The notes: generated from the sequence alone by a model not told the origin. Counted from the first letter of the stretch, positions 44,994-55,488 are shown. The stretch is DNA of 64,000 nt from Spartobacteria bacterium (GCA_021324395.1 JAJPJG010000051.1:1-64000); one strand, 5' to 3'. Numbers and translations: made by a program.

Positions 44994-46178
44994 TCAGTCG
45001 CTTTCGCTTAAACGCTTTTGCTGCTCGCCGTGCAACATTTGGTGCGCTTCCGCCAAAATCGCGGGAATCCGCTCTGCAAAAGGATTCGCGGCGACTGTCG
45101 TAGCTATTTTTTCGCGATCAAAATGCGCCGCGTTTTGTCCCGGGAACCAATGACCGGCGTTGCCGAGCAGGTTGTAGCGCATCTTCGCGAACTCGACGAG
45201 GTCGAGCGATTTTGCGAACGACCAAAGCCGCAAAATCTCGAGCAAGTTGACGTTGCCCGGCGTCTGCGTGTATTCGGGAAGGCCGCTCCACCAGCAACGG
45301 CACCAATCTTCGCCGAGCACGTCTTCCATTTCCGCGCGCAAGCGACGCTCAATCGGCGCGATGACTTCCGCCGCGTTCTCGTAAAATTCGAGCGCGCGAA
45401 TGTGCTCGTCAAAATCCGTAGGTCGCGCGGCGCCGATGCTCAGCGTGTGAACCTGCGGGCGCGCGAGGCAATACAGATCGTTAAACATCATCGGCGACAG
45501 CGGCTCACACAAACGCACGAGCTTCGCCGGTGGCTCGTAGAGTTTTCCGCCTTTGTCGTTCGGGCTGATGATGAACACGCCCATGTCGTGGCGCGTCGCG
45601 GCTTCGATCGCCGGCCAGTTGAAATCGTTCACGAAATACCAGTGAAGGTTCACATAATCGAACGCATCGCTTTCGATGCAGCGCACGATCATCTCGCATG
45701 GCGCGTGCGTGGAAAAACCGATGAAGCGGCAACGGCCTTCGGAGCGCAATTTCTGTGCTGCCTCAAGCGCGCCGCCGGGACGCATCGCCTGGTCAAAAAC
45801 CTCCTCGTTGTTGATGCCGTGCAGCGAAAGCAGATCGACATGATCTAGCTGCAAATAGCGCATCGAAGTCTCGAATGCATCGAGAAATTCCTGCTGCGTT
45901 TCGCGCGGCGAAACTTTCGTCTGAACGATGATTTTTTCGCGAGGCAAACCCGGTAAAATTTTTCCGAGCTGCATCTCGCTCGTGCCGTAACCACGCGCAG
46001 TTTCGAAATGATTGATGCCGAGTTCAAACGCGTGCTGGATCGTGTGCTCGAGATTCTTTTGATTGTCCGCCGGCACATCACTGAATGGTTCGTCATCCCA
46101 CTTGTGCTGGAATCGCATGCCGCCGCACGTCAGCACCGGCATCTGCAAATTTGTTCGGCCGAAACGCCGGTATTTCAT
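44994..46178 (-). CDS. Aldo/keto reductase
   Basis: 394 residues from ATG 46178. N-terminal AKR barrel with the catalytic set visible: ETARGYG (Tyr), QTKVSP (Lys) and LSLHGIN (His); the usual Asp before the Tyr region is Glu here (HFETA), as in some subfamilies. The C-terminal ~120 residues ([38 protein letters not shown]) are the extended tail of this subfamily. Substrate unknown. The start overlaps the stop of rlmD by four bases. Confidence 0.85.
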   Translation of the reverse strand: MKYRRFGRTNLQMPVLTCGGMRFQHKWDDEPFSDVPADNQKNLEHTIQHAFELGINHFETARGYGTSEMQLGKILPGLPREKIIVQTKVSPRETQQEFLDAFETSMRYLQLDHVDLLSLHGINNEEVFDQAMRPGGALEAAQKLRSEGRCRFIGFSTHAPCEMIVRCIESDAFDYVNLHWYFVNDFNWPAIEAATRHDMGVFIISPNDKGGKLYEPPAKLVRLCEPLSPMMFNDLYCLARPQVHTLSIGAARPTDFDEHIRALEFYENAAEVIAPIERRLRAEMEDVLGEDWCRCWWSGLPEYTQTPGNVNLLEILRLWSFAKSLDLVEFAKMRYNLLGNAGHWFPGQNAAHFDREKIATTVAANPFAERIPAILAEAHQMLHGEQQKRLSESD

Positions 46179-47236
46179 GATGGCTCGTATTTCAGGTGCG
46201 CGACGACCTCGATCTCCGCCGTCTGCGGAAACATATCGAGCGGCGTGACCGAAACGAGCCGGTATCCGCTCCATGGCGCGAGCAAATCGCGCGCAAGCGT
46301 CGCCGGGTTGCACGAAACATAAATGACCTGCGCAGGATGACACGCGTCGATGACATCGAGCACTCGCGGCTCCACGCCGGTCGCGGGAGGATCGAGAATC
46401 AGCGTCGTTTTCGACGAATCCTGTTCCGACAAAACCGTGCCGAGGTGACGCCCGACATCGCCGGCGATGTAGTTTTCGTGCGGCTGCGCGACACTCCGTG
46501 CGTGCGAGACGGCAAACTCGTTTTCCTCAACGCCGATCACTTTGCTAAACTTCTGCGCAAATTCCTTCGCAAAAAATCCTGCGCCACAATATGCGTCGAC
46601 GAGCGTCGTGCTTTCCGGCGCCAGCAGCGCGCGGACGACTTCGACAAGCGCTTTCGCGACGTCGTCGTTTGTTTGCGCGAAAAATTCGCCGTGCGATTCC
46701 GCCAGAGTATAATCTCCATCGGGCACGCCGCGACTGCGTAACTCTGCAAGCTGGTGGTTCACTGCTTCCGACGAGATCGGACATTGCTCGATGTCGATCA
46801 ACTCATGCTCGTTGAATGCGTAAAAGCCGATCTTGCCGTTCTCGACGTGGACGCGGATGCGGTTGCGATATCCGTATTGTTTCGGCGACGGCACGATCGG
46901 CTGCATCGGAGGACGGCGGATGCGACCGATGCGTTTCAGCGTTTCCTCCACCTGCAATGCTTTGATTGCGAGCTGGCCGCCGTAATCCATGTGTTGGTAG
47001 GAACAGCCCCCGCACTGGCCGAAATATGGACAACGCGGCTCCACGCGTTGCGGCGAATTTTGGACGATGAAATCAATGCGCGCATGCGCGTAGCTAGGGC
47101 GTTCCTTGATCAAGTGCGCCGCGATGATTTCGCCCGGAATGGTGAACGGGATGAACACGACCTTTCCCTCGACGCTGCCGACGCCATTGCCGCCGAATGC
47201 AACATCGTGAATTTTGCAGGAGATCGTTTGGTTCAT
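46175..47236 (-). CDS. rlmD: 23S rRNA (uracil-C5)-methyltransferase, RlmD/TrmA family
   Basis: 353 residues. N-terminal TRAM-like segment, an Fe-S cluster site (C69, C75 and C78 in [10 protein letters not shown], plus a fourth Cys near 157), the SAM-binding [12 protein letters not shown] and the catalytic motif [12 protein letters not shown] near 314. It methylates a uridine in 23S rRNA (U1939 type in E. coli); the exact site cannot be read from sequence. The T-run of an upstream terminator directly abuts its ATG, so no Shine-Dalgarno site exists. Confidence 0.88.
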   Translation of the reverse strand: MNQTISCKIHDVAFGGNGVGSVEGKVVFIPFTIPGEIIAAHLIKERPSYAHARIDFIVQNSPQRVEPRCPYFGQCGGCSYQHMDYGGQLAIKALQVEETLKRIGRIRRPPMQPIVPSPKQYGYRNRIRVHVENGKIGFYAFNEHELIDIEQCPISSEAVNHQLAELRSRGVPDGDYTLAESHGEFFAQTNDDVAKALVEVVRALLAPESTTLVDAYCGAGFFAKEFAQKFSKVIGVEENEFAVSHARSVAQPHENYIAGDVGRHLGTVLSEQDSSKTTLILDPPATGVEPRVLDVIDACHPAQVIYVSCNPATLARDLLAPWSGYRLVSVTPLDMFPQTAEIEVVAHLKYEPS

Positions 47237-47269
47237 AAAAAAGAGGCTTTCGCCACGTGGACGAAAGCC
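47237..47269 (-). terminator. Intrinsic terminator on the minus strand
   Basis: GGCTTTCG at 47245-47252 pairs with CGAAAGCC at 47262-47269 around a nine-base loop. On the minus strand the hairpin is followed by TCTTTTTT at 47244-47237, which runs straight into the rlmD ATG at 47236. It most likely ends transcription of the TIGR04073-like gene upstream. Confidence 0.8.
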
Positions 47270-47293
47270 CCTTCCTGGAGATGCCTTATTCGC

Positions 47294-47707
47294 TTAGTAG
47301 GCCGTATTTTCAGTGTTGTAGTTCTTACGGGAATCCCAGCCAAGCTCCGGTGGAAATTCTTCCCAGCCGCCGTGAATCCATGGAATATTCGGACGATAAA
47401 ATGGACGATACGAGCCTTTATAAGTCGGAATCGGGAACGTCAGAAATTCATACCAGCCCGCGCCGAAGCGGAAAAACCAGCGGCCGAAACCTTTGACAAC
47501 GCCATAGCTCGCAGCGGCGGCATTGCCTTCGCGGTTGTTTATCATCGCGATGGTATTCGGCACTTCGGTCATTCCGAAGAAAATGTTGCTCAGGCCGCGG
47601 CCGAGCTTTCGCGTCGGGCCTTGGTCGTTGATCGGCGGATCCTGGATATCGGCAAACGCGGCGGTGGTCGCCACGAGCATGAGGAGGGAACAAAGGAGCT
47701 TTTTCAT
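47294..47707 (-). CDS. TIGR04073-like exosortase-system-associated protein
   Basis: 137 residues from ATG 47707. Signal peptide (KKLLCSLLMLVATTAAFA), then the family pattern RKLGRGLSNIFFGMTEVPNT, a Gly/Ala-rich turn region, GRWFFRFGAGWYEFLTFPIPTYK and an aromatic C-terminus. The TIGR04073 family is described in Verrucomicrobia and relatives next to exosortase systems. Its role is unknown. No exosortase or PEP-CTERM gene is in this window. Confidence 0.75.
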   Translation of the reverse strand: MKKLLCSLLMLVATTAAFADIQDPPINDQGPTRKLGRGLSNIFFGMTEVPNTIAMINNREGNAAAASYGVVKGFGRWFFRFGAGWYEFLTFPIPTYKGSYRPFYRPNIPWIHGGWEEFPPELGWDSRKNYNTENTAY

Positions 47708-47764
47708 TGGCGAAAGGGATTTACTCAAAAAGAGGAACGAAACGCAAACGGCAAATGCGCGGCA

Positions 47765-48685
47765 TCAATGCAAAGGTGACGGTTTTTTTAACATTGACGC
47801 AATGATCGAAATACCGAGGCAGCAGCCGATGATTGCAAGCGAAAGGACAATCGGAATGTGAAAAAATCCAGCGACGAGCATTTTGATGCCGATGAACGTC
47901 AGCACCGCCGCAAGCCCGTAATGCAAATACGCGAAGCGATCCGCGAGTCCGGCGAGCAGGAAATAAAGCGATCGCAGGCCGAGAATCGCGCAGATGTTCG
48001 ACGTGTAAACAATGAACGGATCGGTCGTAACGGCGAAGATCGCGGGAATCGAATCCACGGCAAAAATCAGGTCCATCACGTCGACCACTATCAGCGTCAG
48101 CGCGAGCGGCGTGAGCGCCCATGCACCATTCACGCGCACAAGAAATTTCGCGCCGTGAAAATCGGGCGTGATGCGCAGCCATTTGCGGCAAACGCGCACG
48201 ACGACGTTTTCCACTTCGGCTTCCTCCTCGCTCTTGAAAAACATCCGGATGCCGGTGATGACGAGAAACGCGCCGAAAATGTAGAGCGTCCACGAAAAGC
48301 TCGTCACCAATTTCACACCGAGCCCGATCATTGCGCCGCGCATCACGAGCGCGCCGATGATGCCCCAGCAAAGAACGCGATGCTGGTGCTCGGGGCGGAC
48401 TTTGAACCACGAAAAAATCAGGACGAACACGAAGATGTTGTCGGCGCTGAGTGAGTATTCGAGGACGTAACCGGTGAAAAACTCGAGCGCTTTTTCCGGG
48501 CCGCGCCAGTGCCAGACAAAGGCGTTGAAGCCGAGCGAAAGCGCAACCCAGGCGAGCGTCGACACCGCAGCGTCGCGCATGCCGACTGTGCGGACGTTGC
48601 GATGAAAAACGAATAAATCCAGCGCGACGAGCACTAGGACGACGGCATTGAAGCCGATCCAAAATTCAATCCCCGTCTGCATCAC
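47765..48685 (-). CDS. TerC/Alx-family membrane protein
   Basis: 306 residues with about nine membrane helices. TerC marks are EYSLSADNIFVFVLIF, WGIIGALVMRG and DLIFAVDSIPAIFAVT, with acidic residues inside helices. Family members act in metal efflux, often of manganese, or in tellurite resistance. No yybP-ykoY-type leader can be placed because the upstream gene ends only six bases before. A second same-strand frame is a shadow. Confidence 0.88.
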   Translation of the reverse strand: MMQTGIEFWIGFNAVVLVLVALDLFVFHRNVRTVGMRDAAVSTLAWVALSLGFNAFVWHWRGPEKALEFFTGYVLEYSLSADNIFVFVLIFSWFKVRPEHQHRVLCWGIIGALVMRGAMIGLGVKLVTSFSWTLYIFGAFLVITGIRMFFKSEEEAEVENVVVRVCRKWLRITPDFHGAKFLVRVNGAWALTPLALTLIVVDVMDLIFAVDSIPAIFAVTTDPFIVYTSNICAILGLRSLYFLLAGLADRFAYLHYGLAAVLTFIGIKMLVAGFFHIPIVLSLAIIGCCLGISIIASMLKKPSPLH

Positions 48686-48691
48686 GAAACG

Positions 48692-49831
48692 CTACGGCGC
48701 GATACGAAAAATGCGTCCGTTATTGTGATCGCAGACGTAAAGTTCGCCGTCTTTGTCCTCCCCGAACGAACTGATGAGAAACGGTGCCTGGATCAAAGTC
48801 CCGTCAAAGGTCAGTGCGTGACCATCCCATTTCAGTCCGAAAATATTTCCGCTTTGGTAATCGGCGTAAACATACATGCCTTGCAACGCGGGAATTTGTT
48901 TGCCGCGGTAAACGTAACCGCCGGTGACGCTCTGGCCGAGATAGCGCCCGTTCGCATCTCGGCGTGGATAATCCTTCACCGGATCGGTCAACTCGCCCTT
49001 TGCACGCTCGGGTTTAAAATCGTGCGTTCCCTCTTTCGCGCTCCAGCCGTAATTCTTTCCGCGCTCAATGATGTCGACTTCCTCCCATTTGTCCTGACCG
49101 ACATCGCCGCACCAAAGCTGGCCGGTTTGCCGATCAAACGAAAAGCGCCACGGATTGCGCAAACCGTAAGCCCAGATTTCCGGCATCGCATCGTTTTGTC
49201 CGACAAATGGATTGTCCTTCGGCGCGACGTAAGGCTGGCCGTGATCGACATCGATACGCAGAATTTTTCCCAGCCACGTGTGCAGGCTCTGGCCGTTTTG
49301 CTGCGGGTCGCCGCCTGCGCCGCCATCGCCGGTGCCGATGTAGAGCATGCCGTCGGGACCGAAGATCACCTCGCCGCCGTTGTGGTTCGCCCACGGCTGG
49401 TCGAAGTGCAGCAACTCGCGCTCGCTGTTCGCATCGGCGCGCGTGGACATCGGGTTCGCCTTGAATTCCGAAACATAAGTCTGGAGCTTGCCGTTTTTCT
49501 TCGTCGTGTAGTTTACGAAAAAGCGTCCGTTGTTCTTAAACTGCGGATGAAACGCGAGGCCGAGCAGGCCGCACTCGTTGTCGCGACTCCAGACGCGATC
49601 GGTGATGTCGAGAAACGGCTGCGGCTCGAGCATACCATCGTGCGCAAGACGAATACGGCCGGGCTGCTCGATGATGAAAATCCGCCCGCTGCCGTCATCG
49701 ACACATGCGAGCGGTCTTTGAAAACCGGAAAAAACTTGCGCCAGCCGGATGTGCGGTGCTTGCGGCGCTGCGTCCTGCGCCTCCGCAAGCGACGCGATGA
49801 AAATTGCGAGAACTGAGAGGATGCGAAGCAT
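48692..49831 (-). CDS. Secreted sorbosone/aldose dehydrogenase-like beta-propeller protein
   Basis: 379 residues. Signal peptide (about 1-18), then the GSDH/HHIP-like propeller with FIIEQPGRIRL, GLLGLAFHPQF, YIGTGDGGAGGDPQQNGQ, KILRIDVD, WAYGLRNPWRFSFD, GDVGQDKWEE and YWGSAKEGTHDF-type words. Relatives are PQQ-dependent sugar dehydrogenases acting in the periplasm. PQQ use is inferred. The gene stands in front of the TerC gene with six bases between them. Confidence 0.85.
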   Translation of the reverse strand: MLRILSVLAIFIASLAEAQDAAPQAPHIRLAQVFSGFQRPLACVDDGSGRIFIIEQPGRIRLAHDGMLEPQPFLDITDRVWSRDNECGLLGLAFHPQFKNNGRFFVNYTTKKNGKLQTYVSEFKANPMSTRADANSERELLHFDQPWANHNGGEVIFGPDGMLYIGTGDGGAGGDPQQNGQSLHTWLGKILRIDVDHGQPYVAPKDNPFVGQNDAMPEIWAYGLRNPWRFSFDRQTGQLWCGDVGQDKWEEVDIIERGKNYGWSAKEGTHDFKPERAKGELTDPVKDYPRRDANGRYLGQSVTGGYVYRGKQIPALQGMYVYADYQSGNIFGLKWDGHALTFDGTLIQAPFLISSFGEDKDGELYVCDHNNGRIFRIAP

Positions 49832-49873
49832 GCGCGTATGTATTCGAGAGAAGCGCCGCGTGCAATCGCAACC

Positions 49874-51469
49874 TCAGCCCGCGACCAGCCGCTCGATTTC
49901 CATCGCGACGAGGCAAACGTCGTCTGTGAATTCGCGATTCGCGGCAAACTGCTGCACTTCGTCGATGACGCCGCGGCAAAGATCGACGGTCGCCATTGTG
50001 CTGCGATTGTTTACCGCTGTCATAAGCCGCGGATAATCGAAGAGCTGGCCGTCGCGTCCCTCCACTTCGAACAATCCGTCGGTGAAAACGAGCACGACAT
50101 CGTGCGGCAGGAGATCTCTGCGGCAAACTTGATACGTTGGATTATCGAACAGCCCGAGCACCGGACCGGGCTTGCAGCCATTGAGCGGAACCGGCTGCAC
50201 AGTTTCGCCAGTGTGGTGCATGCAAAGCGGATTCGGATGACCAGCATTCGCGTAACGCAATTCACGCCGGCCAAGATCGGCGACAACATACGACGCCGAC
50301 GCAAACAGCGGCATGCCCGCGTGCTTGAGCGTCGAGCGGATTGCGCGATTGAGCTGCTCGAGAAATTCCGCCGGGTCGCTCCACGTGTAGCGCAGTTCGC
50401 CGACTATCGCACGGATTGTCGCCGCGACGAGCGCCGCGCGAACGCCGTGGCCCATCACGTCGCAAATGAACAAGCCGGCGACATCCTCGGAAATTTTCAG
50501 CACGTCGAAAAAGTCGCCGCTCACCGACATCGATGGCCGGAAGAAATGGTAAAAATGCACTGCGCTATCGTCGTCGCTCGCACCGCGCAAAAATCCCGGA
50601 TAACGCTGCGGCAACATCGCGCTTTGCAGCTCGCGCGCCAATTCGAGATCCTGCTCGAGCGTTTCGTTTTTCTTGCGCAACTCTTCGTTCGCCTTTGCGA
50701 GTTGCTCCTCGGCGTGTTTGCGCGCGGTAATGTTTCGCGACAGGCCGAATGTTCCGATGATTTCTCCGTTCGGGTCGCGCAGCGGCAGCTTCGTCGAAAT
50801 CACCCACGACTCGTGTCCGTCCGGCCACGTTTCTTTTTCCTCGATGCCGATCATCGGCTCGCCGCTGCTGACGATTTTCCGTTCGTCCTCAAACGCAGCG
50901 TGCGCGTGTTCTTCGCTGAAAAAATCGAAATCGCTTCTGCCGACAATCTGCGAGGGATCGGACACGCCGAACCATTTCGCCATCTCGCGATTTACGGCGA
51001 TGAAATGGCTCTCGCGGTCTTTGAAGTAAATCGCGTCCGGCAGGTTCTCCATCAAAGTGGTGAATAAATGACGCTCCCACGTGAGCGCCTCTTCCGTCCG
51101 GCGGCGCTCGGTGATATCCCAGCAGACGCCAAACGCGCGCAGCGGGTTTTTCTTTTCGTCGCAATGCACTTTCGCACGCAGACGCAGCACACGCGGGCTT
51201 TGGTCGCTGCCGCGGGTCACGCGAAATTCGGCGTCATATTCCGCGCACGCTGCGACGGCCTCGTGAAGGCCTTCGTTGATCTTCACCTGGTCGCGCGCGT
51301 CGATCAGCGCGAGCATCTCGTCGCAGCCTCCGGTGAATTCGCTCACGCCGAAAAGCGCGAGCATCTGCGCATCCCATTTTATATTTCCCTGCGGAATATC
51401 CCATTCCCACGCACCCATGCCGGCGGAGCTGAGTGCGAGTTGGAGTTGATCTTGATCGAGTGTGCTCAA
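49874..51469 (-). CDS. PAS-containing SpoIIE/RsbU-type protein phosphatase
   Basis: About 531 residues from a likely TTG start at 51469. The longer frame to 51646 overlaps folD and its extra residues look like a shadow, but the true start is uncertain. Two PAS domains (AWEWDIPQGNIKWD and AIYFKDRESHFIAVN) end in DITERRR and NITARKHAEE signatures. A coiled coil (EELRKKNETLEQDLELARELQSAMLP) leads to a PP2C-type SpoIIE domain with metal sites SGDFFDV, CDVMGHG, TDGLFE and FTDDVCLV. It probably senses a signal and dephosphorylates an anti-sigma-factor antagonist. No antagonist gene is adjacent. Confidence 0.85.
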   Translation of the reverse strand: MSTLDQDQLQLALSSAGMGAWEWDIPQGNIKWDAQMLALFGVSEFTGGCDEMLALIDARDQVKINEGLHEAVAACAEYDAEFRVTRGSDQSPRVLRLRAKVHCDEKKNPLRAFGVCWDITERRRTEEALTWERHLFTTLMENLPDAIYFKDRESHFIAVNREMAKWFGVSDPSQIVGRSDFDFFSEEHAHAAFEDERKIVSSGEPMIGIEEKETWPDGHESWVISTKLPLRDPNGEIIGTFGLSRNITARKHAEEQLAKANEELRKKNETLEQDLELARELQSAMLPQRYPGFLRGASDDDSAVHFYHFFRPSMSVSGDFFDVLKISEDVAGLFICDVMGHGVRAALVAATIRAIVGELRYTWSDPAEFLEQLNRAIRSTLKHAGMPLFASASYVVADLGRRELRYANAGHPNPLCMHHTGETVQPVPLNGCKPGPVLGLFDNPTYQVCRRDLLPHDVVLVFTDGLFEVEGRDGQLFDYPRLMTAVNNRSTMATVDLCRGVIDEVQQFAANREFTDDVCLVAMEIERLVAG

Positions 51470-51540
51470 GTTTGGTTCGGCGAAGACCGTTGGTGGAACT
51501 GCGCAATCTACTGTCCGTTTCGCGCAGAGCCACTCTTTTT

Positions 51541-52425
51541 TTAATCGAGCGAATGAATGCGCCGGCACGCCGCGATGGTATTCGCCATCAACATCGCGAT
51601 CGTCATCGGGCCGACGCCGCCGGGCACCGGCGTGATTGCGCGGCACTTCGGCGCGACGTTGTCGAAATCGACATCGCCGACGAGTTTGTAGCCTTTCGCG
51701 TTGGACGGATCGTCCACACGGTTAATGCCGACATCGATGACGACCGCGCCTTCGCGCACGTGTTCGGCTTTGACGAAATGCGCGCGGCCAATCGCCGCGA
51801 TCACGATGTCGGCGCTGCGCGTAATCTCCGCGAGATTTTTGCTGCGCGAATGGACGACCGTCACCGTGGCGTCGCCGCCTTTGCCTTTGTTCATCAGCAA
51901 AAGCGCGAGCGGTTTTCCGACAATCATGCTGCGACCGAGCACGACGACATGCGCGCCGGCGATCTCGATTCCGCTCTCGACGAGCAATCGCTGGCAGCCG
52001 AGCGGCGTGCATGGAACGAAGCCGGTCGGATCGCCGAGCGTGAGTTTCGCGACGTTTATCGGATGAAAGCCGTCGACGTCCTTGCGCGGATCGATCGCGG
52101 CGATGACCGCGCTTTCGTCGATGTGCGACGGCGGCGGCGATTGGACGAGAATGCCGTGAATCGCCGGGTCGTCGTTGAGCTGCTGCACCAGCGCGATCAG
52201 GTCCTCCTGCGTGGTCGTCGCGGCCAGCTCGTGTTTAACCGAATGCAGACCCAGCTCGCGGCACATTTTGTCCTTCGAGCGAACGTAAGCGCGCGATGCC
52301 GGATCATCGCCGACGAGCACGACCGCGAGCCCGGGCGTCACGCCTTGCGCCTTGGTCCGTTCGGCCGCGGCACGCGTCTCGGTGTGGATTTTTTGCGCGA
52401 TGAGTTTTCCGTCGATGAGGTTCAT
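51541..52425 (-). CDS. folD: Methylenetetrahydrofolate dehydrogenase/cyclohydrolase
   Basis: 294 residues. Bifunctional enzyme of one-carbon folate metabolism. Motifs: [20 protein letters not shown] with the catalytic lysine, [51 protein letters not shown] and [12 protein letters not shown]. Typical length and order. The start overlaps the following acyltransferase gene's end by four bases. Confidence 0.95.
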   Translation of the reverse strand: MNLIDGKLIAQKIHTETRAAAERTKAQGVTPGLAVVLVGDDPASRAYVRSKDKMCRELGLHSVKHELAATTTQEDLIALVQQLNDDPAIHGILVQSPPPSHIDESAVIAAIDPRKDVDGFHPINVAKLTLGDPTGFVPCTPLGCQRLLVESGIEIAGAHVVVLGRSMIVGKPLALLLMNKGKGGDATVTVVHSRSKNLAEITRSADIVIAAIGRAHFVKAEHVREGAVVIDVGINRVDDPSNAKGYKLVGDVDFDNVAPKCRAITPVPGGVGPMTIAMLMANTIAACRRIHSLD

Positions 52426-53030
52426 GGTGTTTTCGGCTGTAAAATTTGTTCGAGCCGCGCGCGTTCCGCCTCGAAATCGCCCGACACGCGGAACAATTCG
52501 TCGAACACAACTTCGACACGCGAGAACGGCAGCGGGATCATAAATTGGTCCCAGCTTTTCAATCGCACGCAGCGCGAATACTCAACATGAATCGGCACGA
52601 TCGGCGCGCCCGTTTTTTGCGCGAGCGAAATCGCGCCCGCTCCGAGCACGTAACGCGGCCCGCGCGGTCCGTCGGGCGTGATCGCGATGTCGCCGCCGCT
52701 TTTGAGCACGCGCGTCAACTCCAGCATCGCCAGCGCGCCGCGACGCGAGCTCGAGCCGCGAACGCTTCCGATTTTAAAACGCCGCATCACCTGCGCGATG
52801 ATCTCGCCGTCCTTGCTCGGGCTGGTGAGCACCGAGCCGTGCCGGTGTTTGTAATAACGTGCGCGGATGATCGGCATGATGAGCATCCGGTTATGCCAAA
52901 GCACCCAGATCGCCGGGCCGCACTCTCCGCTGCGCACGCCCGATCGATCGTCGAGACGAATGCGCAGCGTCAGCCCGATGAGCCGGATCAGCCACGCGAC
53001 GAGAAATGGGACGAGCTTTTCCTTCAACAC
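52422..53030 (-). CDS. DUF374 lysophospholipid acyltransferase-like protein
   Basis: 202 residues. One N-terminal membrane segment, the acyltransferase-like motif [10 protein letters not shown], a KDGE region, [12 protein letters not shown] and [16 protein letters not shown]374 proteins are related to LpxL/HtrB-type acyltransferases and probably modify lipid A or a similar lipid in the inner membrane. Substrate unknown. It overlaps folD by four bases and sits three bases from ubiX. Confidence 0.82.
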   Translation of the reverse strand: MLKEKLVPFLVAWLIRLIGLTLRIRLDDRSGVRSGECGPAIWVLWHNRMLIMPIIRARYYKHRHGSVLTSPSKDGEIIAQVMRRFKIGSVRGSSSRRGALAMLELTRVLKSGGDIAITPDGPRGPRYVLGAGAISLAQKTGAPIVPIHVEYSRCVRLKSWDQFMIPLPFSRVEVVFDELFRVSGDFEAERARLEQILQPKTP

Positions 53031-53033
53031 AAT

Positions 53034-53582
53034 TCAGCTCTGCCAGCGAAACGCACGCGGATTCGGCAAATTCAGATGATCAAGAATCCGCGCGACGACC
53101 GTGTCCGCGACATCGTTGACGCTTTGCGGCTTGCTGTAAAAAGAGGGGCACGCGGGCAAAACGATTGCGCCCGCTTCGGTGACGGTGACGACATTGCGCG
53201 CATGGATGAGGCTCCACGGCGTTTCGCGCGGCACGAGGATCAGCTTGCGGCGCTCTTTTAAAAACACATCCGCCGCGCGCAGAATCGTCGTCTCACTCGC
53301 GCCGCCGGCGATGCGTCCCACCGTTCCCATCGAGCACGGCACGATCACCATCGCGTCGAACCGCGCCGAGCCGCTCACGAACGGCACGTGCATCCCCGCG
53401 CCGTCGTTGTGCTCGACCACGCCCTGCGGCGCGTGCAATTCCCCGATCTCCTCCGCGACGACCTGCCGCGCGTGCCCGCTGAGCACGAGATGGATTTCAT
53501 GTTCGCGCGGGTCGATCACCTCCAGCAGGCGCTGCAAATAAATCGCGCCGCTTGCGCCGGTCGATGCGATGACGAGTTTCAT
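53034..53582 (-). CDS. ubiX: Flavin prenyltransferase UbiX
   Basis: 182 residues. Makes prenylated FMN, the cofactor of UbiD-type decarboxylases. Flavin-binding IASTGASGAIYLQRLLE, the catalytic region PCSMGTVGRIAGGASE, and the C-terminal RRKLILVPRETPWSLIHARN and PSFYSKPQSVND are present. No ubiD-like gene is nearby. It is first in a small minus-strand operon with the acyltransferase and folD. Confidence 0.9.
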   Translation of the reverse strand: MKLVIASTGASGAIYLQRLLEVIDPREHEIHLVLSGHARQVVAEEIGELHAPQGVVEHNDGAGMHVPFVSGSARFDAMVIVPCSMGTVGRIAGGASETTILRAADVFLKERRKLILVPRETPWSLIHARNVVTVTEAGAIVLPACPSFYSKPQSVNDVADTVVARILDHLNLPNPRAFRWQS

Positions 53583-53678
53583 CGCGCGAGCTTAGCATGC
53601 GATGGAAAGCAGGCGAGCGTTTCGCTGCGAATGCGCGAAAATCATGGCGCGCGTCCGCGTTGCAGCTTACAAGCCCTG

Positions 53679-55394
53679 ATGCAGAAGAAACTTTTCACCG
53701 AGCTCGGCCTTTCGCCGGAATCGCTCAAGGCCGTGGCTAAGATGGGATTCGAGCAGGCGTCGCCGATCCAATCCGAGACGATTCCCGTGCTCCTCGCCGG
53801 CCGCGATGTAGTCGGCCAGTCGCAAACCGGCTCGGGAAAAACAGCGGCGTTCGCGATCCCCGCGATCGAGCAGGTCGATCCAAACGTCCGCGCCCCGCAA
53901 ATCCTCATCCTCTGCCCGACGCGCGAGCTCGCAGTGCAGGTCGCCGAGGAAGTGGCGAAGCTCGCAGCTTTTAAAAAAGGCGTGCGCGAGCTGCCTATTT
54001 ACGGCGGGCAAAGCTACGAGCGGCAATTCCGCGGCCTGCACGCAGGCGCGCAAATCATCATCGGCACTCCGGGCCGCGTGATGGATCACCTGGAGCGCAA
54101 AAGTCTCCGGCTCGACCAGATCAAGATGGTCATCCTCGACGAAGCCGACCGCATGCTCGACATGGGGTTTATCGACGACATCAAGACAGTGCTCGGCCAT
54201 GCGCCACCGGAGCGGCAGACCGTGCTTTTTTCGGCGACGATCCCGCCGCCAATCCAGCAGCTCATCAAGACATTCACGCGCGATCCGGTGAATATCCGCA
54301 TCAAGGAGGAGGCGCTCACCGTGCTCGCGATCGAGCAGGTCTATTACGAAGTCGATCGGCGCTCGAAGCTCGAAGTGCTCTGCCGCCTCATCGATCTCGA
54401 GGACATCAAGTTCGCGATCATTTTTTGCGCGACGAAAATGATGGTCGACGAGCTGACCGAGCATCTCATCGCGCGCGGTTATTCCGCCGACAAACTGCAC
54501 GGCGACATCGCACAGGCGGCGCGCGAACGGGTGATGGGAAAATTCCGCAAACGCGGCTTCGAGTTCCTCGTCGCGACCGACGTCGCCGCACGCGGGCTCG
54601 ACGTGGATGACATCGAAGTCGTCTTCAACTACGACCTGCCGCACGACGGCGAGGATTACGTCCACCGCATCGGCCGCACAGGCCGCGCGGGCCGCACCGG
54701 GCGGGCGATCACGTTTGTCGCCGGGCGCGAAATTTACAAACTGCAAAACATCATCCGCTTCACAAAGGGCCGCATCAAACGCGAGAAAGTCCCCTCCGCC
54801 GACGAGGTCGAGGAAAAGCGCACGAATGTCTTCTTCGAGTCACTCCGCGAGACGCTGGAGAAAGGCGAATTCAAGCGCCACGACGCGCTCATCGACCGGC
54901 TGCTCGACCAGGGCCATTCGCCCACCGACATTGCCAATGCGCTCATCCATTTGCTCAATGCCGACAAAGCCCGCGGTGGAGAAAAAATCGCCGAGGACTA
55001 CCCTGCCCCGCCGCCGCGCGAGTATCCGAAATACGAGCCGCTCTTTCGCGGACGCGAACGCCGCACCGGATCGCGGGACGATGCACGCGAGCCGCGCGAA
55101 GAACCGCGCCGCCGTCAGCGCGCCATGTCGGAGGAACCGGAAACCACCTCGCACGAAGCCGGCATGCTCCGCATCGCGATGAACGTCGGCCGCGAACACA
55201 AAATCGGCCCCGGCGACATCGTCGGCGTGATTTTAGGCGCAACCAAAATCCCCAAGGAATGCGTCGGCGCGATCCACCTCCTGCCAAAGCAGACCCTCGT
55301 CGACATCTCCGAAGACCGCGCAAACCTCGTCCTGAAAAAACTCAACGGAATCCAGTTTAAAGGCCACCGGCTGACAGTGCAGATCCCGGCGTAA
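53679..55394 (+). CDS. DEAD-box RNA helicase, CsdA/DbpA-like
   Basis: 571 residues from ATG 53679. Q motif at the start (FTELGLSPESLKAVAKMGF), Walker A SQTGSGKT, DEAD in VILDEADRMLD, SAT in LFSATIPP, and the C-terminal motifs DVAARGLDVDDI and HRIGRTGRAG. The basic, Arg/Glu-rich tail (about 455-490) is followed by a DbpA-type RNA-binding domain (RIAMNVGREHKIGPGDIVG, LVDISEDRANLVLKKLNG). It probably acts in ribosome assembly or cold adaptation. The palindrome array at 55489 starts about 95 bp after its stop. Confidence 0.9.
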   Translation: MQKKLFTELGLSPESLKAVAKMGFEQASPIQSETIPVLLAGRDVVGQSQTGSGKTAAFAIPAIEQVDPNVRAPQILILCPTRELAVQVAEEVAKLAAFKKGVRELPIYGGQSYERQFRGLHAGAQIIIGTPGRVMDHLERKSLRLDQIKMVILDEADRMLDMGFIDDIKTVLGHAPPERQTVLFSATIPPPIQQLIKTFTRDPVNIRIKEEALTVLAIEQVYYEVDRRSKLEVLCRLIDLEDIKFAIIFCATKMMVDELTEHLIARGYSADKLHGDIAQAARERVMGKFRKRGFEFLVATDVAARGLDVDDIEVVFNYDLPHDGEDYVHRIGRTGRAGRTGRAITFVAGREIYKLQNIIRFTKGRIKREKVPSADEVEEKRTNVFFESLRETLEKGEFKRHDALIDRLLDQGHSPTDIANALIHLLNADKARGGEKIAEDYPAPPPREYPKYEPLFRGRERRTGSRDDAREPREEPRRRQRAMSEEPETTSHEAGMLRIAMNVGREHKIGPGDIVGVILGATKIPKECVGAIHLLPKQTLVDISEDRANLVLKKLNGIQFKGHRLTVQIPA

Positions 55395-55488
55395 CGCCGG
55401 CGCGCGACAAAACATTTCCCTGGGACCGCCGAAGGCGCGCCGGCGCATCTGCATAAAAAGCCGCACGCCGGCTCAAATCACCCCCAAA
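55395..55488. other. Non-coding stretch between helicase gene and palindrome array
   Basis: GC-rich, with no ORF that has homology or a start with a ribosome site. No clear hairpin or T-run terminator for the helicase gene. Nothing else recognised. Confidence 0.5.

Noticed and set aside
49838..51067. 409-codon open frame opposite the PAS-SpoIIE gene
   Set aside because: Arg/His-rich antisense shadow with no domains. The minus-strand gene explains the region.
53667..54746. 359-codon open frame opposite the DEAD-box helicase
   Set aside because: Antisense shadow of a conserved gene with no recognisable motif.
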